A stretch of 64,000 bases of DNA from Spartobacteria bacterium LR76 (lineage in GTDB: Bacteria; Verrucomicrobiota; Verrucomicrobiia; Chthoniobacterales; Terrimicrobiaceae): assembly GCA_003054655.1 (NCBI GenBank), contig QAYZ01000015.1:558001-622000 (forward strand), in the 5' to 3' direction. The notes beneath the pieces are model-generated. The model had not been told where the DNA came from. It did no database searches and worked only from the letters and a program-made list of their open reading frames with translations. The position numbers were made by a program, and so were the translations under genes. Shown here piece by piece: positions 35,216 to 44,481 of this stretch; the first letter of the stretch is position 1, and every line of letters begins with the position of its first letter.

Positions 35216-37213
35216 CTACAAATACACATCCCGGCCCCCTTCGCGGCCGGCCCAACGGCGGACTCGGAGGATGTGGGCGGGGCGGGTGTGGGGGGTGAGG
35301 GAGACGAAGTTGCGGGAACCGGTCCAGGTGAAGCGTTCGCCGGTTAGCAGGTCCTCGACCTGGTAGGTCTCGCGGTCGCCGATGCCTAGCTCCTCCAGCG
35401 GGACGTGCACGAAGGCGGTCTGCTGGTTGTAGGGGTCGACGGTGACGATGAAGAGGAGGGCGTTGTCCCCAGCGACGGTCTTCTTGCTGTAGAAGAGAAT
35501 GTTGTCGTTATCGGCGGGGTGGAAGCGCAGGTTGGCGTATTCCTGGAGGGCGCGGTTGTCGCGGCGGATGGCGTTGAGCCGGGTGACGTAGTCCTTGATG
35601 TTGCCGGGGGCGGCCCAGTCGCGGCCCTTGAACTGGTATTTCTCGGAGTCGATGTACTCCTCCTTGCCCGGGATGGGAGCGTTTTCGCAGAGCTCGAATC
35701 CGCTGTAGATGCCGTAGACGGGCGAGAGCGTGGCGGCGAGGAAGGCGCGGATGAGGAAGCCGGGGCGTCCGCTGCGCTGGAGGTACTCGGGGAGGATGTC
35801 GGGGGTGTTGGTAAAGAAGTTGCCCCGGAAGTAGTCCTTCATCTCCGTCTGCGTAAGCTCGGTGAGGTACTCGGTGAGCTCCCACTTCGTATTGCGCCAG
35901 GTGAAGTAGGTGTAGCTCTGGGTGAAGCCGACCTTGGCGAGGACCTGCATCATCTTGGGCCGGGTGAAGGCCTCGCTGAGGAAGATGGCGTCGGGGTAGG
36001 TCTCGTGGATGTCGCCGATGAGGTACTCCCAGAACGAGACGGGCTTCGTGTGGGGATTGTCCACGCGGAAGGTGCGGATGCCGATCTCGCACCAGAAGGC
36101 GATGACGTCGCGCATCTCCTGCCAGAGGGCCTGCCAGTTGTCGTTGTGGAAATTCAGCGGGTAAACGTCCTCGTATTTCTTCGGCGGGTTCTCGGCGTAC
36201 TTGATGGTGCCGTCGGGACGCTTGAAGAACCACTCGGGGTGGCTCTCGACATAGGGATGGTCGGGCGAGCAGTTGATCGCGAAGTCGATGGCGATCTCCA
36301 TGCCGCGCTTTTTCACCTCGCCGATGAGCCAGGACAAATCCTCGAGGGTGCCCAGCTCGGGGGCGACGTCCTTGTGGCCGCCGCCATTCACGCCGTGGCG
36401 GTGGTTGCCGATGGCGTAGGGGACTCCGGGTTCGCCGGGCTCGGCGTGGAGCGAGTTGTTGCGGCCCTTGCGGTTCGTCTCGCCGATCGGATGGATGGGC
36501 GGGAAGTAGATGACGTCGAAGCCCATGGCCTTGGCGTCGTCAATACGCGGCAGGCAGTCGCGGAAGGTGGAGCCGCTGTCGGCCTTGCCCTCGGCGCTGC
36601 GCGGGAAGAACTCGTACCACGCGGCATAGGCGGCGCGCTCGCGGTCGACCCAGAGCGGGAGCGGCGGGTGCGTGGTGGAGAGCGAGCGGTCGGTCCACGC
36701 CGTCATGAGGGCGGAAAGCCCGGGGCTGGCGGAAATGGTGCTGAGCGCCTCGGCGTCGGCCTGCTGGAGCTGCGAGGCAAAGGCTTTCAGGCGCTTCGCA
36801 TCGGGCGATTTCCCGGCGCGGGCGGCGGCTTTGCTGACGAGGCTGGCGCCCTCGAGCGCCTCGCTCTTCAGGTCGCGGAGGCCGCCGTTGAATTTCTTGC
36901 GCACTTCGTCCTGCCACGAGCGGAAGGTGTCGCCCCAGGCCTCGACGGTGTATTCCCACGCCCCGATCTGGCCGACGGAGAGCGTGCCGGTCCAGCGGTC
37001 ATTCTGCCCGAGCGTCATGGGCGTCTCGCGCCAGGCGGCGTCGCCCTTGGGCCGCCACTTCAGGACGGCGGTGACGAGGTCGTGGCCTTCCTTGAGGATG
37101 TCGGCCTCGACGACGAGGTCCTGGCCGGAGATGCGCTTGACGGCGTAGCGGCCGCCTTCCAGTTGCGGGGTGATATGGTCGATGACGACGGTGTCGGCTT
37201 CGCTCAGCTTCAT
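35216..37213 (-). CDS. glgE: Alpha-1,4-glucan:maltose-1-phosphate maltosyltransferase
   Basis: A 665-residue GH13 subfamily 3 enzyme that transfers maltose from alpha-maltose-1-phosphate to the non-reducing end of alpha-1,4-glucan. The N-terminal domain (about 1-110; VVEADILKEGHDLVTAVLKWR, AWEYTVEAWGDTFRSWQDE) is the GlgE-specific sandwich. The barrel carries DVIYFPPIHPIG, EIAIDFAINCSPDHPY, FRVDNPHTKPVSFWE with nucleophile Asp385, and LSEAFTRPKM with acid/base Glu414, matching GlgE order. The terminal beta domain ends with ERFTWTGSRNFVSLTP. The ATG at 37213 overlaps the kinase gene stop by 4 bp. No treS or mak is in the window, so the donor source is not seen. It ends a five-gene minus-strand series. 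Confidence 0.92.
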   Translation of the reverse strand: MKLSEADTVVIDHITPQLEGGRYAVKRISGQDLVVEADILKEGHDLVTAVLKWRPKGDAAWRETPMTLGQNDRWTGTLSVGQIGAWEYTVEAWGDTFRSWQDEVRKKFNGGLRDLKSEALEGASLVSKAAARAGKSPDAKRLKAFASQLQQADAEALSTISASPGLSALMTAWTDRSLSTTHPPLPLWVDRERAAYAAWYEFFPRSAEGKADSGSTFRDCLPRIDDAKAMGFDVIYFPPIHPIGETNRKGRNNSLHAEPGEPGVPYAIGNHRHGVNGGGHKDVAPELGTLEDLSWLIGEVKKRGMEIAIDFAINCSPDHPYVESHPEWFFKRPDGTIKYAENPPKKYEDVYPLNFHNDNWQALWQEMRDVIAFWCEIGIRTFRVDNPHTKPVSFWEYLIGDIHETYPDAIFLSEAFTRPKMMQVLAKVGFTQSYTYFTWRNTKWELTEYLTELTQTEMKDYFRGNFFTNTPDILPEYLQRSGRPGFLIRAFLAATLSPVYGIYSGFELCENAPIPGKEEYIDSEKYQFKGRDWAAPGNIKDYVTRLNAIRRDNRALQEYANLRFHPADNDNILFYSKKTVAGDNALLFIVTVDPYNQQTAFVHVPLEELGIGDRETYQVEDLLTGERFTWTGSRNFVSLTPHTRPAHILRVRRWAGREGGRDVYL

Positions 37214-38199
37214 GGCAGGGAGTCGAGGAGTTTTACGAAAGGGTCGAGCCCGTCGAGGCGGGCGGCCACCTCGCGAAGGGATCGGCGGGCGGCGGGGATG
37301 TGGGCGAGGAAATCGGCGCGCCCCTTGTGGAGGCCGAGGAATCCGTAGGCTCCGAGCGCCTGCATGAGCCGCTGGAGGGCGCACTCGTGGTAGACCTGCC
37401 CGAAGTCGGGCGCGATCTCCAGCCCCTCGCGGCGGGCAGCCTGCTGGTAGTAGACGAGGAGGTGGTCGCGTTCGCTGCCGGAGAGCGTGACGTAGGGATC
37501 GTAAAGGAGCGAGGCCACGTCGTACTGCGGCAGGCCGGGGCGCATGCCCTGGAAATCAATGAGCCACGCTGCGCCCTGGTGGATGAGGATATTCTGCGAC
37601 TGGAAATCGCGGTGCACGAGCACGCGCGGCAGGTGGGCGAGATGGTCGGCGATGCCGGTGAGCGCGGGCAGCGTGGCGTAGCGCTGGACGGTGGCGGCAT
37701 CGAGGCCGAAGTGCGCCCCGAGGCAATGCTCGAAAAAGTACCCCTGTTCCCACAGGTAAAGCTGCTCGCTGAATTCCCGCTCCAGCCGGATGCCTGCGCC
37801 CTCGATGCGCCGCGTGGCGGAGGTGTGCATGCGGGCCACCTCGGTGAGCGCGGCCTCGTAGAGCGGGCGGCGGATTTCCCACGGCTCCGCGCGATAGGCC
37901 CAGAGGTCGTCGTGGCCGAGGTCCTGCATCCAGATGAGGCCCTCCTCGGGGTCGTGGAAATAGATCTTCGGTACGCGTACGCCGGCGGCGGCGAGGAACT
38001 GCGCGATGTCGACGTAGTGGCGGTTTTCCTCCTTCTGGCTGGAGTACTTCACCACGATCATCGAATGCTGCCCGGCGGCCTGGATGCGGTAAAATTTGCG
38101 ATCCGACCCGCCCTTTTCCAACGGGCTGACCTCGAAGTCCTCGGTGGAAAAATCCGGGAAGCGCTCAAAGGTCTGGTTGATGACGGAATGCGGCAACAT
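37210..38199 (-). CDS. Aminoglycoside phosphotransferase-fold sugar kinase (AmgK-like)
   Basis: A 329-residue kinase of the APH/choline-kinase fold. The N-lobe has GGSDRKFYRIQ as the nucleotide loop and MIVVKYSS with the ATP-binding Lys. The C-lobe has VHRDFQSQNIL (catalytic HxDxxxxN) and LIDFQGMRPGLPQYDVASLLYDPYV (metal-binding Asp). The sequence pattern is of the COG3178 type that includes AmgK, the anomeric N-acetylmuramate/N-acetylglucosamine kinase of peptidoglycan recycling. The adjacent nucleotidyltransferase, 3 bp upstream in the same operon, is the partner expected in the AmgK-MurU route. The stop overlaps the glgE start, so kinase and glucan synthesis are coupled. A role with another sugar is not excluded. 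Confidence 0.75.
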   Translation of the reverse strand: MLPHSVINQTFERFPDFSTEDFEVSPLEKGGSDRKFYRIQAAGQHSMIVVKYSSQKEENRHYVDIAQFLAAAGVRVPKIYFHDPEEGLIWMQDLGHDDLWAYRAEPWEIRRPLYEAALTEVARMHTSATRRIEGAGIRLEREFSEQLYLWEQGYFFEHCLGAHFGLDAATVQRYATLPALTGIADHLAHLPRVLVHRDFQSQNILIHQGAAWLIDFQGMRPGLPQYDVASLLYDPYVTLSGSERDHLLVYYQQAARREGLEIAPDFGQVYHECALQRLMQALGAYGFLGLHKGRADFLAHIPAARRSLREVAARLDGLDPFVKLLDSLP

Positions 38200-38202
38200 T
38201 GC

Positions 38203-39174
38203 TTAAAAGTCGGCGTTGCGCCGATCCCCGCCAGCATGGCGATGGGCCCGGACAATGCAAGATTCCAAGCGAGCCCCGGGGGCGATTTCCGCGCCTTCCC
38301 AGAGGACGGTGTCATGGAGTTCGGCTCCCGCGCCGACGGTGGCCCCCTCCCCGATGGCGACGAAGCCTTTCAGCGTCACATCGGCAGGCAGGCGCACGGA
38401 GGGGTGGATCGGCTCCGGCCACGGGCGGTCGAGCGGATAGGTCGGGGCGAGGTCGCCTGCGGCGATGCGGCGGTGGCACTCCAGGTACGACTCGCGTGTG
38501 CCGAGGTCGAACCACGTGCCTTCGTCGAGGATCACGCCGCCGATGGGGATTCCGGCGCGGATGAGGCCGAGCAGGATGGGAATGATCGAGGTGATCTCCC
38601 CCGCCGGGATGTGGTCAAAGATGGCGGGCGAGAGAATGTAAACGCCGGTGAAGAGAAAGGACGGGAGATTCGAGCCGAGGCCGAGCTGGTTGCGCACGTC
38701 GGCCATGAGGCCGGTCTCGGGATTCCACTGCACGTGGAGCGGGCCGCCATGGGAGCGCAGGCCGATGGTGGCGATATTGCCACTGCGGATGTGCGAGGCG
38801 ATAAGGCGGTCGATGGCCAGATCGGCAAGGACGTCGCCATTGAAGACGAGGAAGGACTCATCGCCGACGAGGTCCTGGATGTTCTTGATGCCGCCCCCGG
38901 TGTCGAGCAGGACGGGTTCATGGCGGAAGGCGACGCGGCAGCCCGCGTACTCCGCCGCACCGCCGCTCTCGCCGAGGAGGGCCGAGTAGGCCTCGGCGCG
39001 GTGGTGGGTGTTGACGATGAACCGCGACACCCCGAACGCCCTCAGATGGTCGAAGGCGAAAGTGATGAGGGGTTTGTGAAAGATGGGAACGAGCGGCTTC
39101 GGTCGATCCTCGGTGAGCGGGCGGAGACGAGTCCCCAGCCCCGCCCCAAGCACGAAGGCCGTCGAAATCCCCAT
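38203..39174 (-). CDS. Sugar-1-phosphate nucleotidyltransferase (MurU / GDP-mannose pyrophosphorylase type)
   Basis: A 323-residue enzyme transferring a nucleoside monophosphate onto a sugar 1-phosphate. The N-terminal Rossmann-like domain has AFVLGAGLGTRLRPLTEDRPKPLVPI with the signature GxGTRLRPL and the Lys of KPL, DHLRAFGVSRFIVNTHHRAE, FLVFNGDVLADL with metal Asp, and the later FDLGTRESYLE. Unlike P. putida MurU (about 220 residues) it continues into a left-handed beta-helix (HPSVRLPADVTLKGFVAIGEGATVGAGAELHDTVLWEGAEI), as in GDP-mannose pyrophosphorylases. So it may act in muramic acid recycling with the neighbouring kinase, or in nucleotide-sugar supply. The gene starts 1 bp after the FG-GAP gene ends. 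Confidence 0.75.
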   Translation of the reverse strand: MGISTAFVLGAGLGTRLRPLTEDRPKPLVPIFHKPLITFAFDHLRAFGVSRFIVNTHHRAEAYSALLGESGGAAEYAGCRVAFRHEPVLLDTGGGIKNIQDLVGDESFLVFNGDVLADLAIDRLIASHIRSGNIATIGLRSHGGPLHVQWNPETGLMADVRNQLGLGSNLPSFLFTGVYILSPAIFDHIPAGEITSIIPILLGLIRAGIPIGGVILDEGTWFDLGTRESYLECHRRIAAGDLAPTYPLDRPWPEPIHPSVRLPADVTLKGFVAIGEGATVGAGAELHDTVLWEGAEIAPGARLESCIVRAHRHAGGDRRNADF

Positions 39175-39175
39175 C

Positions 39176-41011
39176 CTATTTCTCGACCAGCTTGAAGTCG
39201 TCGAAGTAAACCGTGCCCGACCCCGGCGCGAGCGTGAACATGATCTCGATGGCCCCGCTAGACTGGGTGGTGGGATCATTGAGCTTGCGATCCTTCACCG
39301 AGAGCTTGAAATCCTTGCTGACCTCCGCCCAGGCCGGACCGGCGCTGAAGGGTGCCTCCATCGAGCCGGCTTCCTCAATCACGTTGCGGATGATCTTGGT
39401 CTCGTCTCGCGTGCCGCCTTGCACCTTGCGGTCCTCGCTCAACTTGCGGATCATGTGCCATGCGGCCATGACCTGACCTGCACTCAGGCCGCTGCCCTTG
39501 ACCTTGAAGGAAAGCGAGTAGGATTTGTCCACCTTGAGGGGAAGGCCGTAGAGGCGAAGGAGAAAGGTATTCGCAGGCATGACGCGCATGACCTCGACCG
39601 CACGATCCTCTCCGGCCGGATCGGCTTTCTTGTGCTCCACCTTGGGATCGAGAGACCCGCTGTACGAATTCGCAGCCGGAGGAGCCATGACCTTGTTGGG
39701 ACTCGGAACGTAGCCGACCTTGAGGCAGGACTTGCCTTCCGGCGGGTTGGCCTCCGGATCGTCGGCAGCGGTGACGACGTTCATGTAGCCGTAGAAGTTG
39801 CCGCGCTCGAGGCCGTAGCTGATGTCCCAGCCACTGGGAAGGCGGAAGGGTTTAGTGCCGGCGGCGCCTTTGAGTTCCACGGGCTGGCCCCACTTTGGCG
39901 CGGTGTTGGTGCCGGTGTTGGAGATGACAGCCACTCGACCGTTCGTCTTGCCCACGATGATGTCGAAGAGACCATCTCCATTGAGATCTCCAGTGGTGAT
40001 GGTCGAGATGCCGCCGAGGGAAATGGGCGTGCCGGTCGGGCCGCCTGCGGAGAGGAAGGAGGTAAAGGGCAGTTCCACGCCAGGTTTCCACGGTTTGCCA
40101 TCGTTCAGATGCAGGGCGATTTTGCCCGTGCGCTCGGTGACGAGGAGGTCGGGCTGGCCGTCCCCATTGTAATCCACCACGGTGGGAGCGAGCTGCTCGC
40201 GACCGTCGCCGAAAGCAATGATCGCGCGGTTGGTTTCCTCAAAGACCGGACGGGCCGGGGACCCGGAGTTGATGAGGAGGTGGATGTTGTTGGCGGAGTA
40301 GGAACCTTCGCCGAGAAGCAGGTCTTCCTTGCCATCGCGGTTCCAGTCCCACACGGCCGGGGAAAAAACGTTTCCCCACTTCGTGTTCGACCCCTTGGCC
40401 GTCGGGACGACGATCTTGTTGATATCGGCGGGCTGGCGGAAATCCGGCTTCGCTCCGGAACCGTCGTTTTTCAGGAAGAGGACTTCGCCCCAGTAGTTGC
40501 CGATGTAGAGGTCGTTCTTGCCGGAGCGCTGGCTGTCGTAGAAGGCAAAACGCGGAGCGAGCCTCACCGTGGGCGGCAGCACGCCGCCCCGGCGATCAGC
40601 GGCGGGAATCCAACTGCGAGTGAGGAAAATCGGAACGATCTCGGCGGTGGCAAACTTTGGCTCCGTCTTGGTGCCCTGGTTGAAATAGATGCGCATGTAC
40701 CCGGTCGGGTCCATGGTCACGATGTCGGGGAGGCTGTCGCCATTCATGTCGGCGACCTGAACGGAAACCGGCATGCTGCTGTCGGCAACGGTGCCGCTCG
40801 TCATGAGTACCGGCACCTGCTCGCGATCTCCGGCGAGGAAGCCGGCGGCATCCACGCCGTCCCAGAGGTCTTCGCGAGTGCGGGAAAGTTCAAAACCGCC
40901 GTTACGAATCAGAGCCTTGGGAGGCGTCGGGACGGGAGAGGGAGCTTGAGCTATGAGGCTCTGCGCGACGGAAAAGACCGCCAGTATGGCCAGAGGGGAA
41001 GAGATGCGCAT
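39176..41011 (-). CDS. Secreted FG-GAP/VCBS repeat protein with C-terminal jelly roll
   Basis: A 611-residue exported protein. Signal peptide: MRISSPLAILAVFSVAQSLI, cleavage near AQA|PSP. About residues 60-380 are FG-GAP/VCBS repeats, recognised by calcium-binding loops DMNGDSLPDIV, DWNRDGKEDLLLG, DYNGDGQPDLLV, and DLNGDGLFDIIVG, forming a beta-propeller. The remainder (KSYSLSFKVKGSGLSAGQVM...APGSGTVYFDDFKLVEK) is a carbohydrate-binding-type jelly roll. It probably binds extracellular polymer or calcium rather than catalyses. Its tight packing with cytoplasmic sugar-nucleotide genes is odd for a secreted protein. The start was chosen at the signal peptide; the longer open frame runs into the permease gene antisense-free but lacks any export signal. 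Confidence 0.8.
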   Translation of the reverse strand: MRISSPLAILAVFSVAQSLIAQAPSPVPTPPKALIRNGGFELSRTREDLWDGVDAAGFLAGDREQVPVLMTSGTVADSSMPVSVQVADMNGDSLPDIVTMDPTGYMRIYFNQGTKTEPKFATAEIVPIFLTRSWIPAADRRGGVLPPTVRLAPRFAFYDSQRSGKNDLYIGNYWGEVLFLKNDGSGAKPDFRQPADINKIVVPTAKGSNTKWGNVFSPAVWDWNRDGKEDLLLGEGSYSANNIHLLINSGSPARPVFEETNRAIIAFGDGREQLAPTVVDYNGDGQPDLLVTERTGKIALHLNDGKPWKPGVELPFTSFLSAGGPTGTPISLGGISTITTGDLNGDGLFDIIVGKTNGRVAVISNTGTNTAPKWGQPVELKGAAGTKPFRLPSGWDISYGLERGNFYGYMNVVTAADDPEANPPEGKSCLKVGYVPSPNKVMAPPAANSYSGSLDPKVEHKKADPAGEDRAVEVMRVMPANTFLLRLYGLPLKVDKSYSLSFKVKGSGLSAGQVMAAWHMIRKLSEDRKVQGGTRDETKIIRNVIEEAGSMEAPFSAGPAWAEVSKDFKLSVKDRKLNDPTTQSSGAIEIMFTLAPGSGTVYFDDFKLVEK

Positions 41012-41079
41012 TTTTCTGAAATCCGAACGGATGACAATGCCTCGAAGCGAGGGGGAATTGCAAACGGTTTCGCTCCGCC

Positions 41080-42414
41080 TCAGTCCATACCGACCAACTT
41101 CGAGCGGTCGGGCCGCATGATGAAATACAAAATGCTGATCAGGACGATGAGCGCGAGGGCGATGAGAGGAGCCTTCGGGTCCGCCCCGGCGGAGGCAAGG
41201 CGCGAGCCGATGAGGACAAAGCACACGATGCAGCCGAGGATGGGGATGAAGAGCGGGATCTCGAACTTTCCCGGCTGCTCGCCCTTGCGGAGCTTCAGCA
41301 CGATGAGCGAGGCGTTCATGAGGGCGAAGACGAGGAGCAGGAGGAGCGAGGTGGCGGAGGCGAGATCCTTGATGTCGCCCGCGAAGGCAAGGCAGGAAAC
41401 CATTAGAGCCAGCACAAGGATGGCAACATACGGCGTGCGGCGGGATTTGTGCACCGTGCCGAGGACAGAGGGGAGCAGCCCCTGTTTGGCCATGCCGTAC
41501 ATGAGCCGGGAGCCCATGATGAAATTCATGAGCGCGGTATTGGCGACCGCGAAGAGGGTGATGAAGGTGTAGGTATTCTTCGGCAGCCAGGGGGCGGCCA
41601 CGGCAGTAATCTGGGCCAGCGGAGCCCCGAGGCTGAGGTCGCCCAGGCGGGAATAGGGAACCACCGAGACCGCAGCGATGCTGACCAGGATGTAAACCAC
41701 GGTGACGCAGGCCACCGCTCCGACAATGCCCCACGGCATGTTGCGCTGGGGGTTTTTCACCTCCTCCGAAAGGTTCAGCAAATCCTCAAAGCCGACGAAG
41801 GCATAGAAGGTCAATACCGCGCCGGACAGAACGAGCCCCGGGGAGATGGCCCCCACGGAGGCAGGCACCTCCAGGTAATTCACCGAGCCGAAGTAAGGCA
41901 GGCTGACCCCGATGACGAAGATCAGGCCGCCTACCTCGACGAAGGTGCAGACGATGTTGACCCACACGCATTCGCGGATGCCGATGAAGTTCACCAGCGT
42001 CAGCAGGCCGATGAAGCCGAGGAAGAGCAGCCAGAGCGGCGGGAGGCCGACGAGGGGTTGAAGATATTGGGCAAAAACCCGACTGCCCGCCGCCATGGAG
42101 GTGAGGCCGGAAAACACGACGGCCAGGCCGACGACGTAGGAAAGGAACTCCCAGCCAAAGGCACGCTCGGTGACATAAGCCGCCCCGGCGGCGCGAGGAT
42201 GGCGGGAAGCGAGCGAAGCGTACGACAAACCGGTAAAGAGGGCCGCTATCATCGAAAACACAAAGGCCAGCCAGACGGCGTTTCCCATTTTTCCCGCCGC
42301 GACGCCGATGGTGCCGTAGATGCCAGCGCCAATCATGTCGCCGACGCCATAGATGATCAGCGCAAAGAGCCCGATATTCCGCGCCAGGGCGGTATTGTCC
42401 TTTCCCTCGCTCAT
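41080..42414 (-). CDS. APC family amino acid permease
   Basis: A 444-residue inner-membrane transporter with about 12 hydrophobic helices. The first helix has GVGDMIGAGIYGTIG, the unwound substrate-binding GxG motif of the amino acid-polyamine-organocation superfamily. LTFYAFVGFEDLLNLSEEVKNPQRNMPWGI in helix 6 and the following loop is the family signature. SRLMYGMAKQGLLPSVLGTVHKSRRTPY matches the helix 8-9 loop. It resembles uptake carriers for neutral or cationic amino acids; substrate cannot be set. It lies 68 bp before the FG-GAP gene in the same direction, and divergent from the small membrane protein gene 26 bp away, so both promoters must sit in or overlap this gap. Confidence 0.9.
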   Translation of the reverse strand: MSEGKDNTALARNIGLFALIIYGVGDMIGAGIYGTIGVAAGKMGNAVWLAFVFSMIAALFTGLSYASLASRHPRAAGAAYVTERAFGWEFLSYVVGLAVVFSGLTSMAAGSRVFAQYLQPLVGLPPLWLLFLGFIGLLTLVNFIGIRECVWVNIVCTFVEVGGLIFVIGVSLPYFGSVNYLEVPASVGAISPGLVLSGAVLTFYAFVGFEDLLNLSEEVKNPQRNMPWGIVGAVACVTVVYILVSIAAVSVVPYSRLGDLSLGAPLAQITAVAAPWLPKNTYTFITLFAVANTALMNFIMGSRLMYGMAKQGLLPSVLGTVHKSRRTPYVAILVLALMVSCLAFAGDIKDLASATSLLLLLVFALMNASLIVLKLRKGEQPGKFEIPLFIPILGCIVCFVLIGSRLASAGADPKAPLIALALIVLISILYFIMRPDRSKLVGMD

Positions 42415-42440
42415 AGGCGGGCGATAATGGGGAAATCCCG

Positions 42441-42788
42441 ATGAGTGGCACGAAAAAAACCCTCTTCACCGGAATCGCGGTCGCCGCCGCCCTGATCGTG
42501 GCCTGCGCGCTCGGGTGGATGCTGACGCATTCCCTCCCCCACACGGAACCCGTCACGAGCCGCCAGGCGCTGGTGGAGGCTAACGGCCAGGTGCTGGCGC
42601 GATTTGATTCCACGGCAGGCATCCAGCCCGGCATGAAAGCCACGGTGCGGACCGATGAGTCGAAAACCACCGCGAAGGTGGAGGCGGTGAATGGCGCGTG
42701 GGTCGTGCTGAGCTTCACCGGGAAAAGCCTGCCCGCAGGGACGAACTGCCGGGTGACGATCGATCCGGCCGCAGACGGCGCGCAATGA
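42441..42788 (+). CDS. Small single-pass membrane protein, unknown function
   Basis: A 115-residue protein with one N-terminal helix (LFTGIAVAAALIVACALGWML) and an extracytoplasmic beta-rich domain (QVLARFDSTAGIQPGMKATVRTDESKTTAKVEAVNGAWVVLSFTGKSLPAGTNCRVTID). The PGMKATV...LPAGTNCRVTID pattern recalls the barrel-sandwich end of HlyD-type adaptor proteins, but the protein is far too short to be one. It precedes lnt by 46 bp on the same strand and may be co-transcribed with it. Function unknown. Confidence 0.65.
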   Translation: MSGTKKTLFTGIAVAAALIVACALGWMLTHSLPHTEPVTSRQALVEANGQVLARFDSTAGIQPGMKATVRTDESKTTAKVEAVNGAWVVLSFTGKSLPAGTNCRVTIDPAADGAQ

Positions 42789-42834
42789 GACTTGGCGGAG
42801 GGTGCCGGGTCGTGTTTGTTGTCGGTCCTCGCTG

Positions 42835-44433
42835 ATGAAGAAATACGCGCCCTGGCTTTGCGCCGTCCTGTCCGGAATCCTGCTGGCACTCAGCTTTCCT
42901 CCCGCCGATTTCGACGGGCTGGCGTGGGTGGCGCTCGCTCCGGTGCTGTGGGCGATCTGGTTTTCCGAACCGTGGACGAAGCGCGAACCGCTGCGAATCT
43001 TTCTGCTCGGGTACATCGCCGGGCTGGGATATTTCGTCGGCAGCCTGCAGTGGCTCACGACGGTCACGGTGGCCGGGTGGCTGGCGCTGGCGGCGTATCT
43101 GGCGGTTTACCCGGCACTATGGGCGCTCTTCGTTGGGCTGGTGGCGCGGGTCAAAGCGGAGAATTTCGGCCCGGAAGGCAGCGCATGGCGCAAGAGCCTG
43201 CATAACTTCGGCACGGCGGCGCTCGCGGCGGCGGCGTGGACGGCGCTCGAGTGGCTGCGCGGGATCATTTTCACGGGCTTCGGGTGGAATTCCCTCGGCA
43301 TCACGCTGCATAACATCCTCGCCATCATCCAGATCAGCGACCTAACGGGCGTGGCGGGGCTTTCCTTTCTCCTCGTGCTGGTCAATGCGATGCTCGCCAT
43401 CACCGCAAAGCGGTTGCAGGTCGAGATCGGTCGCAAGAAGGTGCGCCCGCATTACGACCTGACCCTCGCCATCGCGCTGGTGGCGCTGGCCTTCGGCTAC
43501 GGCGCGAGGCAGCTTTTCGCCCCGGCTCCTGAGTCGGAGACTGTCACGGTCGCCGCAGTGCAGGCCAATGTACCGATCCTCGAAAAGCGCGATCCGGCCC
43601 ACGAGGATCGCATCCTCAAGCTGCACCTCGAAATGAGCGAAAAGGCGCTGGCCCTGCGCCCCGATCTGCTGGTGTGGCCGGAGGCGGCGACGCCCCGCCC
43701 GCTCTTCCAGGACCAGGCAACCTGGGACGCCGTGCGCAAGCTGGCCGAGGGAACGACATCCGATTTCCTCACAGGCACGGTGTATTTCGGCCCCGAGGGA
43801 GACTTCAACTCGGCGGTAATGCTGACCGAGCACGCGAAGAAGGCGCAGCTTTACCACAAGATCCACCTCGTGCCATTCGGCGAGTATGTGCCGATGCGGC
43901 AAAGCTTTCCGCTTTTTGCCATGATCGTGGGCAATCTGGTGCCGGACGACTTTGACTTTGGCCGCGACTACACGGTGATGAAGCTCTCGACCAAGCCGGT
44001 AAAAATCGGCCCGCTGATCTGCTTCGAGGACACGCTGGGCGACCTGGCCCGGCAATTCGTCCTGCGCGGGGCGCAGATGTTTGTCACGGTAACCAACGAC
44101 GGCTGGTTCCTCGACAGCGTGGGATCGCTCCAGCACCTGCGGCAGGCGCTTTTCCGCTGCGCGGAAAACAAGATCCCCATGGTCCGCGCGGCCAATACAG
44201 GGGTGACGTGCAGTATCGACCGCTTCGGCAGGGTCGAGCAGATGCTGGCGACGGACAAGGGGAAGACGAACTTCGAGGGTTTCTTCTCCGTGCCGGTGCA
44301 GGCCCCAAAGAGCCCGAAACCGACGTTTTACGCCCGATATGGCGATGTTTTCGCCATGCTCTGCCTCATGGCGACGGTGGCGGTGGTGGGATTCGGATTT
44401 CTCCAGCCCGGACGGCGTCGGAGAAAACTCTAG
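42835..44433 (+). CDS. lnt: Apolipoprotein N-acyltransferase
   Basis: A 532-residue inner-membrane enzyme adding the third acyl chain to the N-terminal Cys of lipoproteins. About seven N-terminal membrane helices (residues 1-235) precede a nitrilase-fold domain. The catalytic triad is clear: Glu283 in WPEAATPRP, Lys342 in YHKIHLVPFGEYVP, Cys396 in PLICFED, equivalent to E. coli Glu267, Lys335 and Cys387. VTVTNDGWFLDSVGSLQHLRQALFRCAEN is the usual C-terminal motif. The final helix VFAMLCLMATVAVVGFGF anchors the C-terminus. ATG 42835 follows the rest of the family in placing the first helix at once. Confidence 0.93.
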   Translation: MKKYAPWLCAVLSGILLALSFPPADFDGLAWVALAPVLWAIWFSEPWTKREPLRIFLLGYIAGLGYFVGSLQWLTTVTVAGWLALAAYLAVYPALWALFVGLVARVKAENFGPEGSAWRKSLHNFGTAALAAAAWTALEWLRGIIFTGFGWNSLGITLHNILAIIQISDLTGVAGLSFLLVLVNAMLAITAKRLQVEIGRKKVRPHYDLTLAIALVALAFGYGARQLFAPAPESETVTVAAVQANVPILEKRDPAHEDRILKLHLEMSEKALALRPDLLVWPEAATPRPLFQDQATWDAVRKLAEGTTSDFLTGTVYFGPEGDFNSAVMLTEHAKKAQLYHKIHLVPFGEYVPMRQSFPLFAMIVGNLVPDDFDFGRDYTVMKLSTKPVKIGPLICFEDTLGDLARQFVLRGAQMFVTVTNDGWFLDSVGSLQHLRQALFRCAENKIPMVRAANTGVTCSIDRFGRVEQMLATDKGKTNFEGFFSVPVQAPKSPKPTFYARYGDVFAMLCLMATVAVVGFGFLQPGRRRRKL

Positions 44434-44481
44434 CGAAATCCGCTTGTCGCACGGGCGCGGAAACGAAATCTTGGACGGCGA

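Noticed and set aside
35405-37348. A 647-codon open frame antisense to glgE
   Set aside because: Composition is Gly/Glu/Val/Leu-rich shadow sequence; GlgE catalytic motifs are intact on the other strand.
37300-41572. Long plus-strand frames opposite the kinase, nucleotidyltransferase and FG-GAP genes
   Set aside because: They have no domain pattern and are explained by GC-rich third positions of the minus-strand genes.
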